DNA from: Microbacterium oleivorans | Lineage (GTDB): Bacteria > Actinomycetota > Actinomycetes > Actinomycetales > Microbacteriaceae | Direction of reading: 5' to 3' | Assembly (NCBI RefSeq): GCF_001644225.1 | Contig: NZ_LSTV01000005.1 | Coordinates: 274,387-338,386 of the forward strand | DNA length: 64,000 bases | Shown here: one piece after another, positions 7,615 to 18,000 of the stretch | How the letters are laid out: the number at the start of each line of letters is the position of its first letter | Position numbering within the stretch: position 1 is the stretch's first letter | Notes under the pieces: generated by a model | What the model was told of the DNA's origin: nothing | Seen by the model: only the letters and a program-made list of their open reading frames with translations | Databases searched by the model: none | Made by a program: the position numbers and the translations under genes

Positions 7615-9174
7615 ATGACAGCCCCCACGTATCCCGACCTGATCGCCGAGCTCGAGCGCCGTCGCGCCGACGCCGCGCGCGGTGGCCCCGAACGGGCCCG
7701 CGAGCGCCACACGGCGCGCGGCAAACTCCTCGCCCGCGACCGCGTCGACACGCTGCTCGATCCGGGCAGCCCGTTCCTCGAGGTCGGGGGGCTCGCGGGA
7801 CTCGACCTGTACGACGACGAGTGTCCCGCCGGTGGCGTGGTCGCGGGGGTGGGGCTCGTCCACGGTCGCCACGTCATGGTCGTCGCGAACGACGCGACCG
7901 TGAAGGGCGGCACCTACTACCCGATCACCGTCAAGAAGCACCTGCGCGCGCAGGAGATCGCGGCCGAGAACCGGCTGCCGTGCATCTACCTCGTCGACTC
8001 TGGCGGCGCGTTCCTGCCGATGCAGGACGAGGTCTTCCCCGACCGCGACCACTTCGGGCGCATCTTCTACAACCAGGCCCGGATGTCACGCGACGGCATC
8101 CCCCAGATCGCCGCCGTGCTCGGCTCGTCCACCGCCGGCGGCGCGTACGTGCCCGCGATGAGCGACGAAACCGTCATCGTGCGCAACCAGGGGACGATCT
8201 TCCTCGGCGGACCGCCGCTCGTGAAGGCGGCGACCGGCGAGGTGGTCTCGGCCGAGGACCTCGGCGGCGGCGACCTGCACACGAAGGTCTCGGGCGTCAC
8301 CGACCACCTGGCCGAGAACGACGAGCACGCCCTGCAGATCGTCCGCGACATCTTCGCGACCTTCCCCGCCCCGGCACCCCTGCGCGAGCAGCCCGAGCCG
8401 GTCACCCCACCCGCGGCCGATCCGGCCACGCTCGCGGACGTCGTCCCCGTCGAACTCACGACGCCCTACGACGCCCGCGAGATCGTCGACCGGATCGTCG
8501 ACGGCGGCTCGTGGCACGAGTTCAAACGCGAGTACGGCGAGACGCTCGTGACCGGGTTCGCGCGCCTGCACGGTCACCGGGTGGGCGTGCTCGCGAACAA
8601 CGGTGTCCTGTTCGGGGAGTCGGCGCTGAAGGGCGCGCATTTCATCGAGCTGTGCGACCAGCGCGGCATCCCGCTCGTCTTCCTGCAGAACATCACGGGC
8701 TTCATGGTCGGGCGCGAGTACGAGTCGGGCGGCATCGCCAAGCACGGCGCGAAGATGGTGAACGCCGTCGCGTGCGCCTCGGTGCCGAAGCTCACCGTCG
8801 TCGTCGGCGGCTCGTTCGGCGCCGGCACCTACTCGATGTGCGGGCGGGCGTATTCACCGCGATTCCTGTGGCTGTGGCCCGGGGCGCGGGTGTCGGTCAT
8901 GGGCGGTCCGCAGGCGGCCTCCGTCCTCTCCACCGTCCGCCGCGAGCAGATCGAAGCGCGCGGTGAGGAGTGGTCGGCGGACGACGAGGCGGCGTTCCAG
9001 GCGCCGATCCGTGCGCAGTACGAGGTGCAGGGCAGCCCGTACTACTCGACGGCGCGCCTCTGGGACGACGGCATCCTCGCCCCCGCCGAGACCCGCGACG
9101 CCCTCGGTCTCGCCCTCGACGTCTGCCTGCGGGCCCCCTTCGACGCGCCGGGCTACGGCGTCTTCCGGATGTGA
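7615..9174 (+). CDS. Acyl-CoA carboxylase, carboxyltransferase (beta) subunit
   Basis: 519 residues from the ATG at 7615 (GGAGG at 7599-7603; an upstream in-frame GTG at 7603 lies inside the ribosome site). Two crotonase-like halves are visible: [17 protein letters not shown] and the oxyanion turn [14 protein letters not shown] in the N-terminal half, [18 protein letters not shown] and [16 protein letters not shown] in the C-terminal half. These match methylcrotonoyl-CoA carboxylase beta subunits best: they transfer CO2 from carboxybiotin to a branched acyl-CoA. First gene of an operon whose next gene overlaps by one base. Leucine-type catabolism is likely, but acetyl/propionyl-CoA cannot be excluded. 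Confidence 0.9.
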   Translation: MTAPTYPDLIAELERRRADAARGGPERARERHTARGKLLARDRVDTLLDPGSPFLEVGGLAGLDLYDDECPAGGVVAGVGLVHGRHVMVVANDATVKGGTYYPITVKKHLRAQEIAAENRLPCIYLVDSGGAFLPMQDEVFPDRDHFGRIFYNQARMSRDGIPQIAAVLGSSTAGGAYVPAMSDETVIVRNQGTIFLGGPPLVKAATGEVVSAEDLGGGDLHTKVSGVTDHLAENDEHALQIVRDIFATFPAPAPLREQPEPVTPPAADPATLADVVPVELTTPYDAREIVDRIVDGGSWHEFKREYGETLVTGFARLHGHRVGVLANNGVLFGESALKGAHFIELCDQRGIPLVFLQNITGFMVGREYESGGIAKHGAKMVNAVACASVPKLTVVVGGSFGAGTYSMCGRAYSPRFLWLWPGARVSVMGGPQAASVLSTVRREQIEARGEEWSADDEAAFQAPIRAQYEVQGSPYYSTARLWDDGILAPAETRDALGLALDVCLRAPFDAPGYGVFRM

Positions 9175-11138
9175 TGCGCATGTTCTCCACCGTCCTGGTC
9201 GCGAACCGCGGCGAGATCGCCTGCCGCGTCATCCGCACACTGCGGGAGCTCGGCATCCGATCGGTCGCCGTCTACAGCGATGCGGATGCCGGGGCCCGCC
9301 ACGTCGCGCTCGCCGACGAGGCCGTGCGGCTCGGGCCCGCGCCCGCCGCGCAGAGCTACCTCGACATCGACGCGGTGATCGCCGCGGCCGGAGCGACGGG
9401 GGCCGAGGCGATCCACCCCGGTTACGGGTTCCTGTCCGAGAACACCGCCTTCGCGGCGGCGTGCGAGCGGGCCGGGATCGTGTTCATCGGGCCGAGCGCC
9501 GACGCGATCCGCACGATGGGCGACAAGATCGCCGCGAAGCACGCCGTCGAAGCGCGCGGCGTACCCACGGTGCCCGGCGTCGCGCGAGCCGGTATGGCCG
9601 ACGACGAACTCATCGCCGCGGCGCCCGAGGTCGGCTATCCGCTGCTCATCAAGCCGTCCGCGGGCGGCGGCGGCAAGGGGATGCACGTCGTGACGGATGC
9701 CGCGGCCCTCCCGGCCGCGCTCGCCGCCGCCCGCCGTGAAGCGGGCGCGAGCTTCGGCGACGACACCCTGTTCCTCGAGCGCTACGTCGACACCCCGCGG
9801 CACATCGAGGTGCAGGTGCTCGCCGACGCGCACGGCAACGTCGTGCACCTGGGCGAGCGGGAGTGCTCGCTGCAGCGCCGGCACCAGAAGGTCATCGAAG
9901 AGGCGCCGTCGCCGCTGCTCGACGAGGCGACCCGCGCGCGTATCGGGCAGGCCGCGTGCGAGACGGCGCGGAGCGTCGACTACCGAGGTGCGGGGACGGT
10001 CGAGTTCATCGTGGCGGCGGACCGCCCCGACGAGTTCTTCTTCATGGAGATGAACACCCGCCTGCAGGTCGAGCACCCCGTCACCGAGGAGGTCACCGGC
10101 ATCGACCTCGTCGCGGCGCAGCTGCGGATCGCCGCGGGGGAGCCGCTCGGGTTCGGGCAGGACGACGTCGTGCTCACGGGGCACAGCATCGAGGCGCGGG
10201 TGTACGCGGAGGATCCCGCGGCGAGCTTCCTGCCGACCGGCGGGCGCGTCGTGCGGGTCGTCCACCCGGTGGGCCCCGGCATCCGGGTCGACAGCGCCCT
10301 CGCCGACGGGCTCGACGTGTCGGTCGACTACGACCCCATGCTCGCGAAAGTCATCGCCACGGGGCGGACCCGCGACGACGCCCGCCGCCGGCTCGTCGCG
10401 GCCCTCGGCGACACCGCGGTGCTCGGATTCGAGACGAACCTGTCGTTCCTGCGGGCGCTGCTCGAGCTGCCTGCGGTGGCGGCGGGCGAGCTCGACACGG
10501 GGCTCATCGCCCGCGAGCTCGACGGGCTCGTCGCGACGGGCGACCCGGACGACGTGTTCGTCGAGGCGGCGCTGCTGCTCGACGCCGCCGTCCCCCGTGG
10601 GGACGATCCGTGGCACCGGGCGGACGGGTGGCGTCTGGGTCCGCCCGCGCCGCGGCGGTACCGGCTGGCGGCCGGCGGCGAGGAGTGCACGGTCGAGCTC
10701 GTCGGCGACCGGGTGATCGTCGACGGGACGGAGGTCGCGGCGTCCGTCCGGGACCTCGGCGACCGGTTCGCGGTGCGGGTCGGCGATCGCAGCGCCGCGG
10801 TCGTCGCGGCCGTCCACGGCGACGCCGTGTGGCTCTCGGGCGGCGGGCGCGCGCGCGAGGTGCGCCGGGTGAGCCTCGACCACCGCCGCGACGCGGATGC
10901 GTCGGCCGTGCCCGAGCTCGTCTCGCCCATGCCGGGCGTCGTCGTGATGACGTCGGTCGCCGACGGCGCGGTGGTGTCGGCGGGCGATGCCGTGGTCGTC
11001 GTCGAGGCGATGAAGATGGAGCATGTCGTGCGGGCCGAGGTCGCCGGTACGGTGGCGCTGCGGGTCGCGACGGGCGACAGCGTGGGCCGCGGGCAGACGC
11101 TCGCCGTCGTGATCCCGACGCAGGAGGAGGACGCATGA
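9174..11138 (+). CDS. Acyl-CoA carboxylase, biotin carboxylase/biotin carrier (alpha) subunit
   Basis: 654 residues. Biotin carboxylase N-domain ([19 protein letters not shown]), ATP-grasp domain with GGGGKGM (about 165-171) and the catalytic segment [15 protein letters not shown], biotin carboxylase C-domain to about 445, a linker region, and a C-terminal biotinyl domain with the biotinylation motif EAMKMEH (Lys is modified). Together with the preceding beta subunit it makes an MCC-type holoenzyme. The ATG shares its A with the TGA of the upstream gene; a second ATG six bases later is also possible. Length fits MCC alpha subunits (650-720 residues). Confidence 0.92.
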   Translation: MRMFSTVLVANRGEIACRVIRTLRELGIRSVAVYSDADAGARHVALADEAVRLGPAPAAQSYLDIDAVIAAAGATGAEAIHPGYGFLSENTAFAAACERAGIVFIGPSADAIRTMGDKIAAKHAVEARGVPTVPGVARAGMADDELIAAAPEVGYPLLIKPSAGGGGKGMHVVTDAAALPAALAAARREAGASFGDDTLFLERYVDTPRHIEVQVLADAHGNVVHLGERECSLQRRHQKVIEEAPSPLLDEATRARIGQAACETARSVDYRGAGTVEFIVAADRPDEFFFMEMNTRLQVEHPVTEEVTGIDLVAAQLRIAAGEPLGFGQDDVVLTGHSIEARVYAEDPAASFLPTGGRVVRVVHPVGPGIRVDSALADGLDVSVDYDPMLAKVIATGRTRDDARRRLVAALGDTAVLGFETNLSFLRALLELPAVAAGELDTGLIARELDGLVATGDPDDVFVEAALLLDAAVPRGDDPWHRADGWRLGPPAPRRYRLAAGGEECTVELVGDRVIVDGTEVAASVRDLGDRFAVRVGDRSAAVVAAVHGDAVWLSGGGRAREVRRVSLDHRRDADASAVPELVSPMPGVVVMTSVADGAVVSAGDAVVVVEAMKMEHVVRAEVAGTVALRVATGDSVGRGQTLAVVIPTQEEDA

Positions 11139-11626
11139 GTGAGGACGTGCCCCGGCGCATCGTGCAGCGCGGGCTGTACTTCGACGAGCTCGAGGAGGGC
11201 GCCGTCTACGTGCACAGCCCCGGCCGCACCGTGACCGAGGCCGACAACGTGCTGTTCACGACGCTGACGATGAACACGCAGTCGTTGCACCTGGATGCCG
11301 CGTGGGCCGAGCAGACCGAGTTCGGCGAGCGGCTGGTCAACAGCATGTTCACCCTGTCGACGCTCGTCGGCCTGTCGGTCGCGCAGCTCACGCAGGGGAC
11401 GATCGTCGCGAACCTCGGCTTCTCGGAGGTCGCCTTCCCCGCCCCCGTGCGGCACGGCGACACGCTCTACGCTGAGACCGTCGTCGCGTCGAAGCGCGCG
11501 TCGACGTCGCGCCCCGGGCAGGGGATCGTCGAGTTCGTGCACACGATGCGCAACCAGCACGACCAGATCGTCGCGACCGCACGTCGGTCGACGCTCATGC
11601 GGATGTCGCCGGAGGCCGCGGCATGA
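11135..11626 (+). CDS. MaoC-like hot-dog dehydratase
   Basis: 163 residues of the MaoC/hot-dog fold: [28 protein letters not shown] is the characteristic N-terminus, and [20 protein letters not shown] the central helix of the fold. Enzymes of this type hydrate or dehydrate 2-enoyl-CoA, and in acyl-CoA carboxylase operons probably act on the carboxylated product. Start ATG overlaps the previous stop (ATGA) and GGAGGAGG precedes it, so the operon is tightly coupled. The exact substrate is unknown. Confidence 0.85.
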   Translation: MSEDVPRRIVQRGLYFDELEEGAVYVHSPGRTVTEADNVLFTTLTMNTQSLHLDAAWAEQTEFGERLVNSMFTLSTLVGLSVAQLTQGTIVANLGFSEVAFPAPVRHGDTLYAETVVASKRASTSRPGQGIVEFVHTMRNQHDQIVATARRSTLMRMSPEAAA

Positions 11627-12414
11627 GCCTCGGTCCCGCGCTCCTGTTCTGTCCCGCCGACCGTCCCGAGCGGTACGCGAAGGCGCTCGCCGCCGCCGAC
11701 ACCGTGATCCTCGACCTCGAGGACGCCGTCGCGCCCGAGGGCAAAGCGGGCGCGCGGACGGCGCTCGCGGCGGCGGACGTCGACGCCTCACGCGTGATCG
11801 TGCGGGTGAACCCGGCATCCACTCCCGAACTCGCGCATGATCTCGCGGCTCTGCAGGGCACGCCGTTCCGTCGGCTGATGCTCGCGAAGGCCGAGGAAAC
11901 ACCCGAGGTCGACGCGCTCGAGGGGTACCGGGTGATCGCGCTGTGCGAGACGCCGCGCGGGGTCGAGAACGCGGACGCGCTGGCGCGGCATCCGCTCGTC
12001 GACGCACTCATGTGGGGCGCCGAGGACCTCGTCGCCGGCATCGGGGGACGCTCGAGCCGATTCGACGATGGGCGCTACCGCGACGTCGCACGGTACGCGC
12101 GCTCGCGGGTGCTCATCGCCGCCGCGGCGGCGGGGGCCGACGCGATCGACGCCGTGCACCTCGACATCACCGACACCGCCGGGCTCGAGGACGAGGCGCG
12201 GGATGCCGCGGCCTCGGGGTTCGCGGCGACCGCCTGCATCCATCCCTCCCAGGTCGAGGTCATCCGCCGTGCCTACGCGGCGACCCCCGACGAGGTCGAG
12301 TGGGCCGAGGCGGTGATCGACGAGGCGACGCGGCAGCCCGGGGTGTTCCGGTTCCGCGGACGGATGATCGACGAGCCCGTGCTGAGACAGGCGCGGCGGA
12401 CCCTGTCGCGATGA
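11623..12414 (+). CDS. CitE-like acyl-CoA lyase (HpcH/HpaI family)
   Basis: 263 residues of the CitE-like TIM barrel: LLFCPADRPERYAKAL and DTVILDLEDAVAP (metal and CoA region) at the start, VIALCETPRGVENA with the conserved Glu, MWGAEDLVAGIGG, and ACIHPSQVEVI near the end. These proteins cleave or hydrolyse citryl-, malyl- or methylmalyl-CoA-type thioesters with Mg. In this operon it probably cleaves a hydroxyacyl-CoA made by the MaoC protein. ATGA overlaps on both sides. Free-standing CitE without CitD/CitF argues against classical citrate lyase. Confidence 0.87.
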   Translation: MSLGPALLFCPADRPERYAKALAAADTVILDLEDAVAPEGKAGARTALAAADVDASRVIVRVNPASTPELAHDLAALQGTPFRRLMLAKAEETPEVDALEGYRVIALCETPRGVENADALARHPLVDALMWGAEDLVAGIGGRSSRFDDGRYRDVARYARSRVLIAAAAAGADAIDAVHLDITDTAGLEDEARDAAASGFAATACIHPSQVEVIRRAYAATPDEVEWAEAVIDEATRQPGVFRFRGRMIDEPVLRQARRTLSR

Positions 12415-12986
12415 CGACCTGGCGGGCGACGCAGAAGGCGAACAGGCGGGCCGAGCTGATGGCGTCGGCCGCGCGGCTGTTCGCCGAGCGCGGCTTCGCC
12501 GCCGTCTCGACCGCCGACCTCGGCGACGCCGTCGGCATGACCGGTCCGGCGCTGTATCGGCACTTCGCGAGCAAGGAGGCGCTGCTCTGCGACCTGCTGC
12601 TCGACGCGAGCGAGCGGCTGCTCGAGGGTGGGCGCGCGCTGACGGCCTCGGGCGGGGACCCGCGGCAGGTGTTCGAGGCGCTCATCGCGTTCCACCTCGA
12701 GTTCGCCACGAGCGACGCCGACGTCATCCGCGTGCAGGACCGGGAACTCGCCAACCTGCCGGCGGACGTCAACCAGCAGGTGCGGCGGCTGCAGCGCGAG
12801 TACGTGTGGGAGTGGGACCGGCCGTTCGCCGCGCTCCGCCCCGACCTCGCCGACGCCGAGCGCGAGACGCGGCTGCTCGCCGCCTTCGGCCTGCTGAACT
12901 CGACCCCGCACTCGGCCGCGCCGAGCGCAGACCGGGCGGGCGGCATCCTGGCCGGCATGGCCCGGCGCGCGCTGCTGGGCGACTGA
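12411..12986 (+). CDS. TetR family transcriptional regulator
   Basis: 191 residues. N-terminal HTH with AARLFAERGFAAVSTADLGDAVGMTGPALYRHFASKEALL (about residues 20-57), the standard TetR signature, followed by a helical ligand domain. It is the last gene of the carboxylase operon, overlapping the lyase stop by ATGA, and is probably the acyl-CoA-responsive repressor of that operon through the dyad at 7568-7583. The 127 bases after it, before the next gene, show no clear terminator. Confidence 0.9.
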   Translation: MTTWRATQKANRRAELMASAARLFAERGFAAVSTADLGDAVGMTGPALYRHFASKEALLCDLLLDASERLLEGGRALTASGGDPRQVFEALIAFHLEFATSDADVIRVQDRELANLPADVNQQVRRLQREYVWEWDRPFAALRPDLADAERETRLLAAFGLLNSTPHSAAPSADRAGGILAGMARRALLGD

Positions 12987-13113
12987 GGCGGCGCCTCGCG
13001 TCGGTTCGCCGTGTCGGTTCGCGAGGAGATGACGGTTATCGAGGAGGTTTTCGGCCCGATCGGTCCTCGGGAGGCCGCATCTCCTCGGGAACATCCGATG
13101 ACAGGATGAGGGG

Positions 13114-13809
13114 ATGCCGCACACCATCGTCCTCACCGGTGCCGGATCGGGCATCGGGCAGCTCCTCGCCGAGCGCCTGACCGCACGGGGCGACCGGCTC
13201 GTCCTCGTCGCGCGCGACGCCGACCGGGCGGAGGATCTCGCGGCCGCGCACCCCGGGGCCGCGATGATCGTCGCCGACCTCGCGCAGCCCGCATCGCTCG
13301 CCGCGGCGGTCGCGGCATCCGATCTCCCCGACGGGATCGACGCGGTCGTGCACGCGGCGGGGATCGTCGACCTCGGGCACGTCGAGGACCTCACGGTCGC
13401 CTCGTGGCAGGACCAGCTCGCGGTCAACCTCGTCTCGCCCGCCGAACTCACGCGCCTGCTGCTGCCGCGCGTGCGCGCCGCGCGGGGACAGGTGCTGTTC
13501 GTGAACTCCGGCGCCGGGCTCACCGCCCACCCGCAGTGGGCCGCGTACGCCGCGTCCAAGCACGGGCTCAAGGCGCTCGCCGACGCGCTGCGCGGCGAAG
13601 AAGCCGCTCACGGCGTCCGCGTCACGACGGTCTACCCGGGTCGCACCGCGACGCCGATGCAGGCCCAGGTCCACGCGCAGGAGGGGAAGGACTACGACGC
13701 GGATGCCTGGATCCAGCCGGCATCCGTCGTCACCGCGATCCTCACCGCCCTCGACCTGCCACGCGACGCCGTCATCATGGACCTGTCCGTCCGCCCCGGC
13801 CCGCGCTGA
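13114..13809 (+). CDS. Short-chain dehydrogenase/reductase (SDR)
   Basis: 231 residues of a classical SDR: cofactor motif TGAGSGIG (8-15), VVHAAG (about 71-76, NNAG equivalent), the catalytic Ser in VNSGAGLTAHPQ and YAASKHGLK with the Tyr-xxx-Lys pair. Arg residues after the second strand (VARDADR) suggest NADP preference. Substrate unknown. Monocistronic, converging with the ROK gene (stops 9 bases apart). The start has only a weak GATGAGGGG directly before the ATG. Confidence 0.88.
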   Translation: MPHTIVLTGAGSGIGQLLAERLTARGDRLVLVARDADRAEDLAAAHPGAAMIVADLAQPASLAAAVAASDLPDGIDAVVHAAGIVDLGHVEDLTVASWQDQLAVNLVSPAELTRLLLPRVRAARGQVLFVNSGAGLTAHPQWAAYAASKHGLKALADALRGEEAAHGVRVTTVYPGRTATPMQAQVHAQEGKDYDADAWIQPASVVTAILTALDLPRDAVIMDLSVRPGPR

Positions 13810-13818
13810 CCGCGCCGG

Positions 13819-14988
13819 TCAGACTGCGGCGGGATTGCTGAGTATCTCGGCGAACGCGGCTTCGCCCGCTCCGATGAGCAGGCGCTGCTCGGCGAGTTCG
13901 GCGGGGAGGATGCGCAGGTCCTCGCCGCACGGCGGCATCGCCTGCGCGCGGACCTCCGCGGCGAGGCTCTCGGTGTCGAGGTCGGCGAGAACGGAGAGGA
14001 ACCCGCCCAGCACGATCGCCGACGGGTTCAGGACGTTGACGGCGTTGGCGAGGGCGGTCGCGAGGATGCGGCGCTGCCGGTCGACCTCGCCCGCGACGGA
14101 CGGCTGGGATGCCGCGTCCGCCAGTGCCGCGGCCAGCTCGCGATCGTCGGCACGCGTCAGTCCCAGCACCGAGAGCAGGCGGGCCCGGCTGACCTCGTCC
14201 TCGAAGACACCGTCGCGCGCGCGACGGTCGGCGAGGGTCGCGATGCCGGGACGGTTCTGCCCGAACTCACCGGCGTAGCCGCCGGCGCCCGCCACCGGCA
14301 TCCCGTTCACGATGATCCCGCCGCCGATGCCGCTCGCGCCGCCGTTGAGGTACACGACGTGGTCGATGCCGCGCGCCGCGCCGAACAGGTGCTCGGCCAC
14401 CGTGCCGAGGGTCGCGTCGTTGCCGACGACGACGGGAAGGCCGGTCGCCGCCGTGACGAGGTCGCGCAGCGGGGCGTCCGTCCAGCGCAGGTGCGGGGCG
14501 TCGCGGACGAGGCCGTCGTCGCTGCGGACGAGACCGGGCACGGCGAACCCGACGCCGAGGATGCAGGCGTCGGCGAGGTCGCCGGCGCGCCAGTCGTCGA
14601 TCTGTCGCGCGACGAGGCGGGCGACGTCCTCGGGGCTGATGAGGTCGTCCTGCGGATGCCGCTCGACGACGCGGATGCCGTGGTCGAGACCCACCGCGGC
14701 GATCTCGACCGCGTCCACCTCGGGATTGACGGCGATCGCGACGACCCGAGGATGCACGGCGACCATGGGGGAGGGGCGGCCGACGCGGTGCGACGGATCG
14801 GGTGCGCGCTCCTCGACGAGGCCGTAGCCCGCGAGGGTGTTGACGAGGTCAGCGATCGTGGAACGGTTGAGCCCGGTCGCCTCGGTCAGCGCGGCACGGG
14901 ACTGGGGTCCCTCGCGGTGCACGATGGCGAGGATGCCGCCCAGGTTCGCACGCCGCACGGACTCGATCGTTCGACCCTGCTCGCTCAC
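13819..14988 (-). CDS. ROK family transcriptional regulator (XylR-type)
   Basis: 389 residues from a GTG at 14988 (an ATG 11 codons earlier is also open). N-terminal winged-helix HTH of the MarR-like ROK type (ILAIVHREGPQSRAALTEATGLNRSTIADLVNTL), then a sugar-kinase-like domain with VVGNDATLGTVAEH and YLNGGASGIGGGI (ROK signature region). The Cys-rich zinc motif of ROK kinases is absent, as expected of regulators. ROK repressors next to xylanase and xylAB genes commonly sense xylose, which is the likely role here. A TTTG...CAAA dyad at 15027-15046 lies just upstream and could be the autoregulatory site. Confidence 0.88.
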   Translation of the reverse strand: MSEQGRTIESVRRANLGGILAIVHREGPQSRAALTEATGLNRSTIADLVNTLAGYGLVEERAPDPSHRVGRPSPMVAVHPRVVAIAVNPEVDAVEIAAVGLDHGIRVVERHPQDDLISPEDVARLVARQIDDWRAGDLADACILGVGFAVPGLVRSDDGLVRDAPHLRWTDAPLRDLVTAATGLPVVVGNDATLGTVAEHLFGAARGIDHVVYLNGGASGIGGGIIVNGMPVAGAGGYAGEFGQNRPGIATLADRRARDGVFEDEVSRARLLSVLGLTRADDRELAAALADAASQPSVAGEVDRQRRILATALANAVNVLNPSAIVLGGFLSVLADLDTESLAAEVRAQAMPPCGEDLRILPAELAEQRLLIGAGEAAFAEILSNPAAV

Positions 14989-15026
14989 CTGATCACCATA
15001 GCCAAGCGGAACCGGTCGCACCGGGG

Positions 15027-15046
15027 TTTGTTGCCCACCGCGGCAA
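15027..15046. promoter_or_regulatory. TTTG/CAAA dyad upstream of ROK gene
   Basis: TTTGTTGCC followed four bases later by GCGGCAAA, an imperfect inverted repeat. It resembles the dyads before the xylanase gene (19470-19489) and xylA (20685-20700) in having outward TTTG/TTG and CAAA/CAA arms around a GC core. The spacing differs between the three, so a shared regulator is only a possibility. Confidence 0.35.
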
Positions 15047-15052
15047 AATGTC

Positions 15053-15087
15053 GCGGAGGGAGCCCCGGCATCCGGGACCCCCTCCGC
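15053..15087 (-). terminator. Hairpin after the xylanase gene
   Basis: GCGGAGGG (15053-15060) pairs with CCCTCCGC (15080-15087) with partial pairing inside the loop. On the reverse strand the stem is followed by ACATTTTG. It lies 13 bases beyond the xylanase stop and fits a rho-independent terminator for that reverse gene. Confidence 0.65.
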
Positions 15088-15099
15088 AACGATCGACGA

Positions 15100-18000
15100 T
15101 CAGGCGAGGCGCCGCTTGCGCGTCACCGCCAGCAGGCCGCCCACCGTGGTGAGGAACGCGCCGATGAGGGCGATGCCCCAGGGCATCTCACCGCCCGTCG
15201 CGCCGAGCGCCTGTCCCGCCACCACCGTGATCGGGACGCGGATGTCCGCCAGTCCCGCCGACGTCACGACGAGCGTGTGCGCGCCGAGCTCGAAGTCGGC
15301 CGGAATGGCCACCGTGAAGGCGATCTCGCCGTCGGCGTCCGCGGCAGGGATGCCGCGCACGACGATCGGTTCACTGAACAGCGTCGCGCCGATCCGCTGC
15401 CCGGGCTCCAGGCCGCTGACGCGGACCTCGAGCTCGCTCCCGCGGGAGACCCGGCCCGAGCCGACGTCGATCTGCGCCCACGCCTCGTCGGCGCCGGGCT
15501 CCTCCGGCTGACCGGGCTCCTCCGGCTGACCGGGCTCGCTCGGTTCGCCAGGCTGACCGGGCTCGCTCGGTTCGCCGGGCTCGCCGGGTCCGCCGGGTTC
15601 GCCGGGCTCACCGGGTTCGCCGGGCTCGCCGGCATCCGTCACGAGGTGCGCGACGCCCCAGCGGGCCGTGGTCTGGTAACCCGTCCCGGTCGGCTCCGCC
15701 CACGTGTGCACGGCGAAGCGGGAGCCGCCGCGTCCGTCGTTGACCTGGAAGTCTATGCCGTGGAACGTGTCCTCGCCACCGAGCGGCACATCGCTCTGAC
15801 CGCCGGACTGCCCGACGAGGGCGACAGCCGCCTCCACGACGTAGCCGTCGGCCGATCGCGTCGTCGCGCTTTCGAGCAGGCGGGCCTGCTGCAGCGCGGC
15901 GTCGCCCGTGCCGAACGAGACGTCGTTATCGGCGGTGATGCGGATCTGCGTGTCATTCGGCCCGTACGGACCGTTCTTCGCGTTGCCGAGATCGAGGAAG
16001 AGCTCGACGCCGTCCCGGTTCCACGGGTCGCTGTTGGATCCGTCGATCTCCGCGTCCGTCACCTCGAACAGGGCGTACAGCGTGTTGCCCCGCCACATCG
16101 TGCGCACGTCCGCCTGGGCGCCGTCGGCGCTGCCCTCGACGCGCGTCGCGGTGCGAGCGGTCGCGGCGTCCGCCCATGCGGCGTCCACCTCGCCGTCGAT
16201 CTCGACCTCGTCGCCCTGCGGGATCTCCAGGAAGGACAGCGGCTCCAGGTAGGTGAGCCGGCCGGTCGCGCCCGCCTCGTTCCACGAGCCGACGACGTCG
16301 CCGCCGGCCACGATCCGCAGATCGAAGGCGGCCGTGGCGCCCACCGTCGGTGCGGTGTGCGGCAGGTGGACGACCGAGAGGAACTCCCCGTCGACCTCGG
16401 CCGTCCGCCCCTCGAGCGCGCCGTTCCCGCCGTAGCGGACCTCGTCGTCGCCGTAGGTGAAGTCGATCCGGTCCGGCTCGACCTCGCTCCGCACGAGCAC
16501 CGTCAGGTGGTCGTCGTCCCAGCGGGTCTGGAAGCCGCCGCCGGCTGCGCCGATGAGCGTCTTCTCGGGCAGGTTCCGCCACGCGATCGACTCGGTGAAG
16601 TCGTCGTCGAGCGGGACGTCGCCGCGGAACACATCCGCCGTCGTGACGAGGGCGGGGATGCCGTCCGCGTCGTCGATGGCGCCGTAGTACGCCGGCTTCG
16701 CCGCGAGGTCGCCCGTGAACAGCAGCGGCGCCTGCTCCGCGCGCCACGACCGGGTGTCCGTCAGGCCCCAGACGGTGACGGCGAACAGCTTCTCGGCGGC
16801 CGGGGCCGCCGCGTGGTAGCTGCGGAACAGTCGGAACGCATCGCGGTAGTAGTAGCCCTGCCGGATGAGGTTCGGCTCGGTCGCCGGGTTGACGGTGACG
16901 TCGAGTTCGGTGACCTCCTGCGCCAGGCCCAGGCCCGCGAAGCGGTCCAGCGCGCCCGCGAGGGCGGAGACGGGCGTGTTCACGGAGACGTGGAACTGGT
17001 GGCCCACGCCGTCGATCGGCACGCCGGCATCCACCAGCCGGTTCACGAGCGCGGCGTACTGCGCGCCCTTGCGGTCCTGCTCGGTGTTGTAGTCGTTGAT
17101 GAACAGCTTCACCGGGCGATCCGTGCCGGGTGCGGCGTACCGGTCGTTGAACGCCTCGTCGGCGAGCCGGAAGGCCAGACCGATGTACTCCTCGCCGAGC
17201 ACGTCGTGCCAGCGGCTCGTGCGCAGTCCGTCCGGGGTTGCCTGGTCCGAGATGACCTCGTTGACCACGTCCCACGCCACGAGCGGGTTGGTCGGCGAGC
17301 CGAACAGCCCGTAGTCGTCCGCGATGGACGCCGCCACATCGTCGATGTGCGTCGCGAGACGGTCCCGCAGCAGCTGCTTGTCGGCGGCGGATGCCGTCAG
17401 CTCGCGCCCGCCGGCGTCCTGGAAGAACCAGGCCGGGGTCTGCGAGTGCCACAGCAGGACATGTCCGTACAGGCGGAGGTCCTTCTGCTGCGCGTAGTCG
17501 AGGAGAGCGGTCGCCTGCGAGTGCCGCGTGAAGCGGCGATCCTCGTCGTACCAGGCCTCCACCTTCATGTGGTTCTCGGGGCTGATCTGGTCGAAGTGGT
17601 GCTCCAGGAGGTCGGCCGCCGACCCGGTCGTCTCACGCTCGTCGATCGCGACGCCCACGGGGAAGTCGACGGTGTCCTTGAGCGGGACGAGGCTGAGGTC
17701 GATGTCGTTCTCCTCGGGGACCGCGACCGTGATCTGGTCGACGAGGAAGGTGGACGTGTTGCCGGAGTTGTAGCGCGCTTCGACGTACAGCTCGGCTGCG
17801 CTGTCGTAGCCGGGGATCGTGATGTCGCCGCTCACCGTGGTCCAGTCGCCGGCGGAGGCGCTGTCGGCCTGCAGCAGGTTCGTGAACGACACCGATCCGC
17901 CGTTGACGGTGCGCATCGAGACCGTGAGGCCCTGTCCGCGATCAGTACCCGGCGCGAAGCGCACCTGAGCGGAGAAGCGGTAGGCCTGGCCGGGGAGGAG

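Noticed and set aside
12987..13113. Possible terminator or small gene between TetR and SDR genes
   Set aside because: GAGGAG repeats give only weak, alternative pairings, and no ORF with a ribosome site is present.
15480..15630. Tandem repeats suggesting a CRISPR or VNTR array
   Set aside because: They code for the Gly-Glu-Pro linker of the xylanase in frame; repeat units are 9-18 bases with no spacers.
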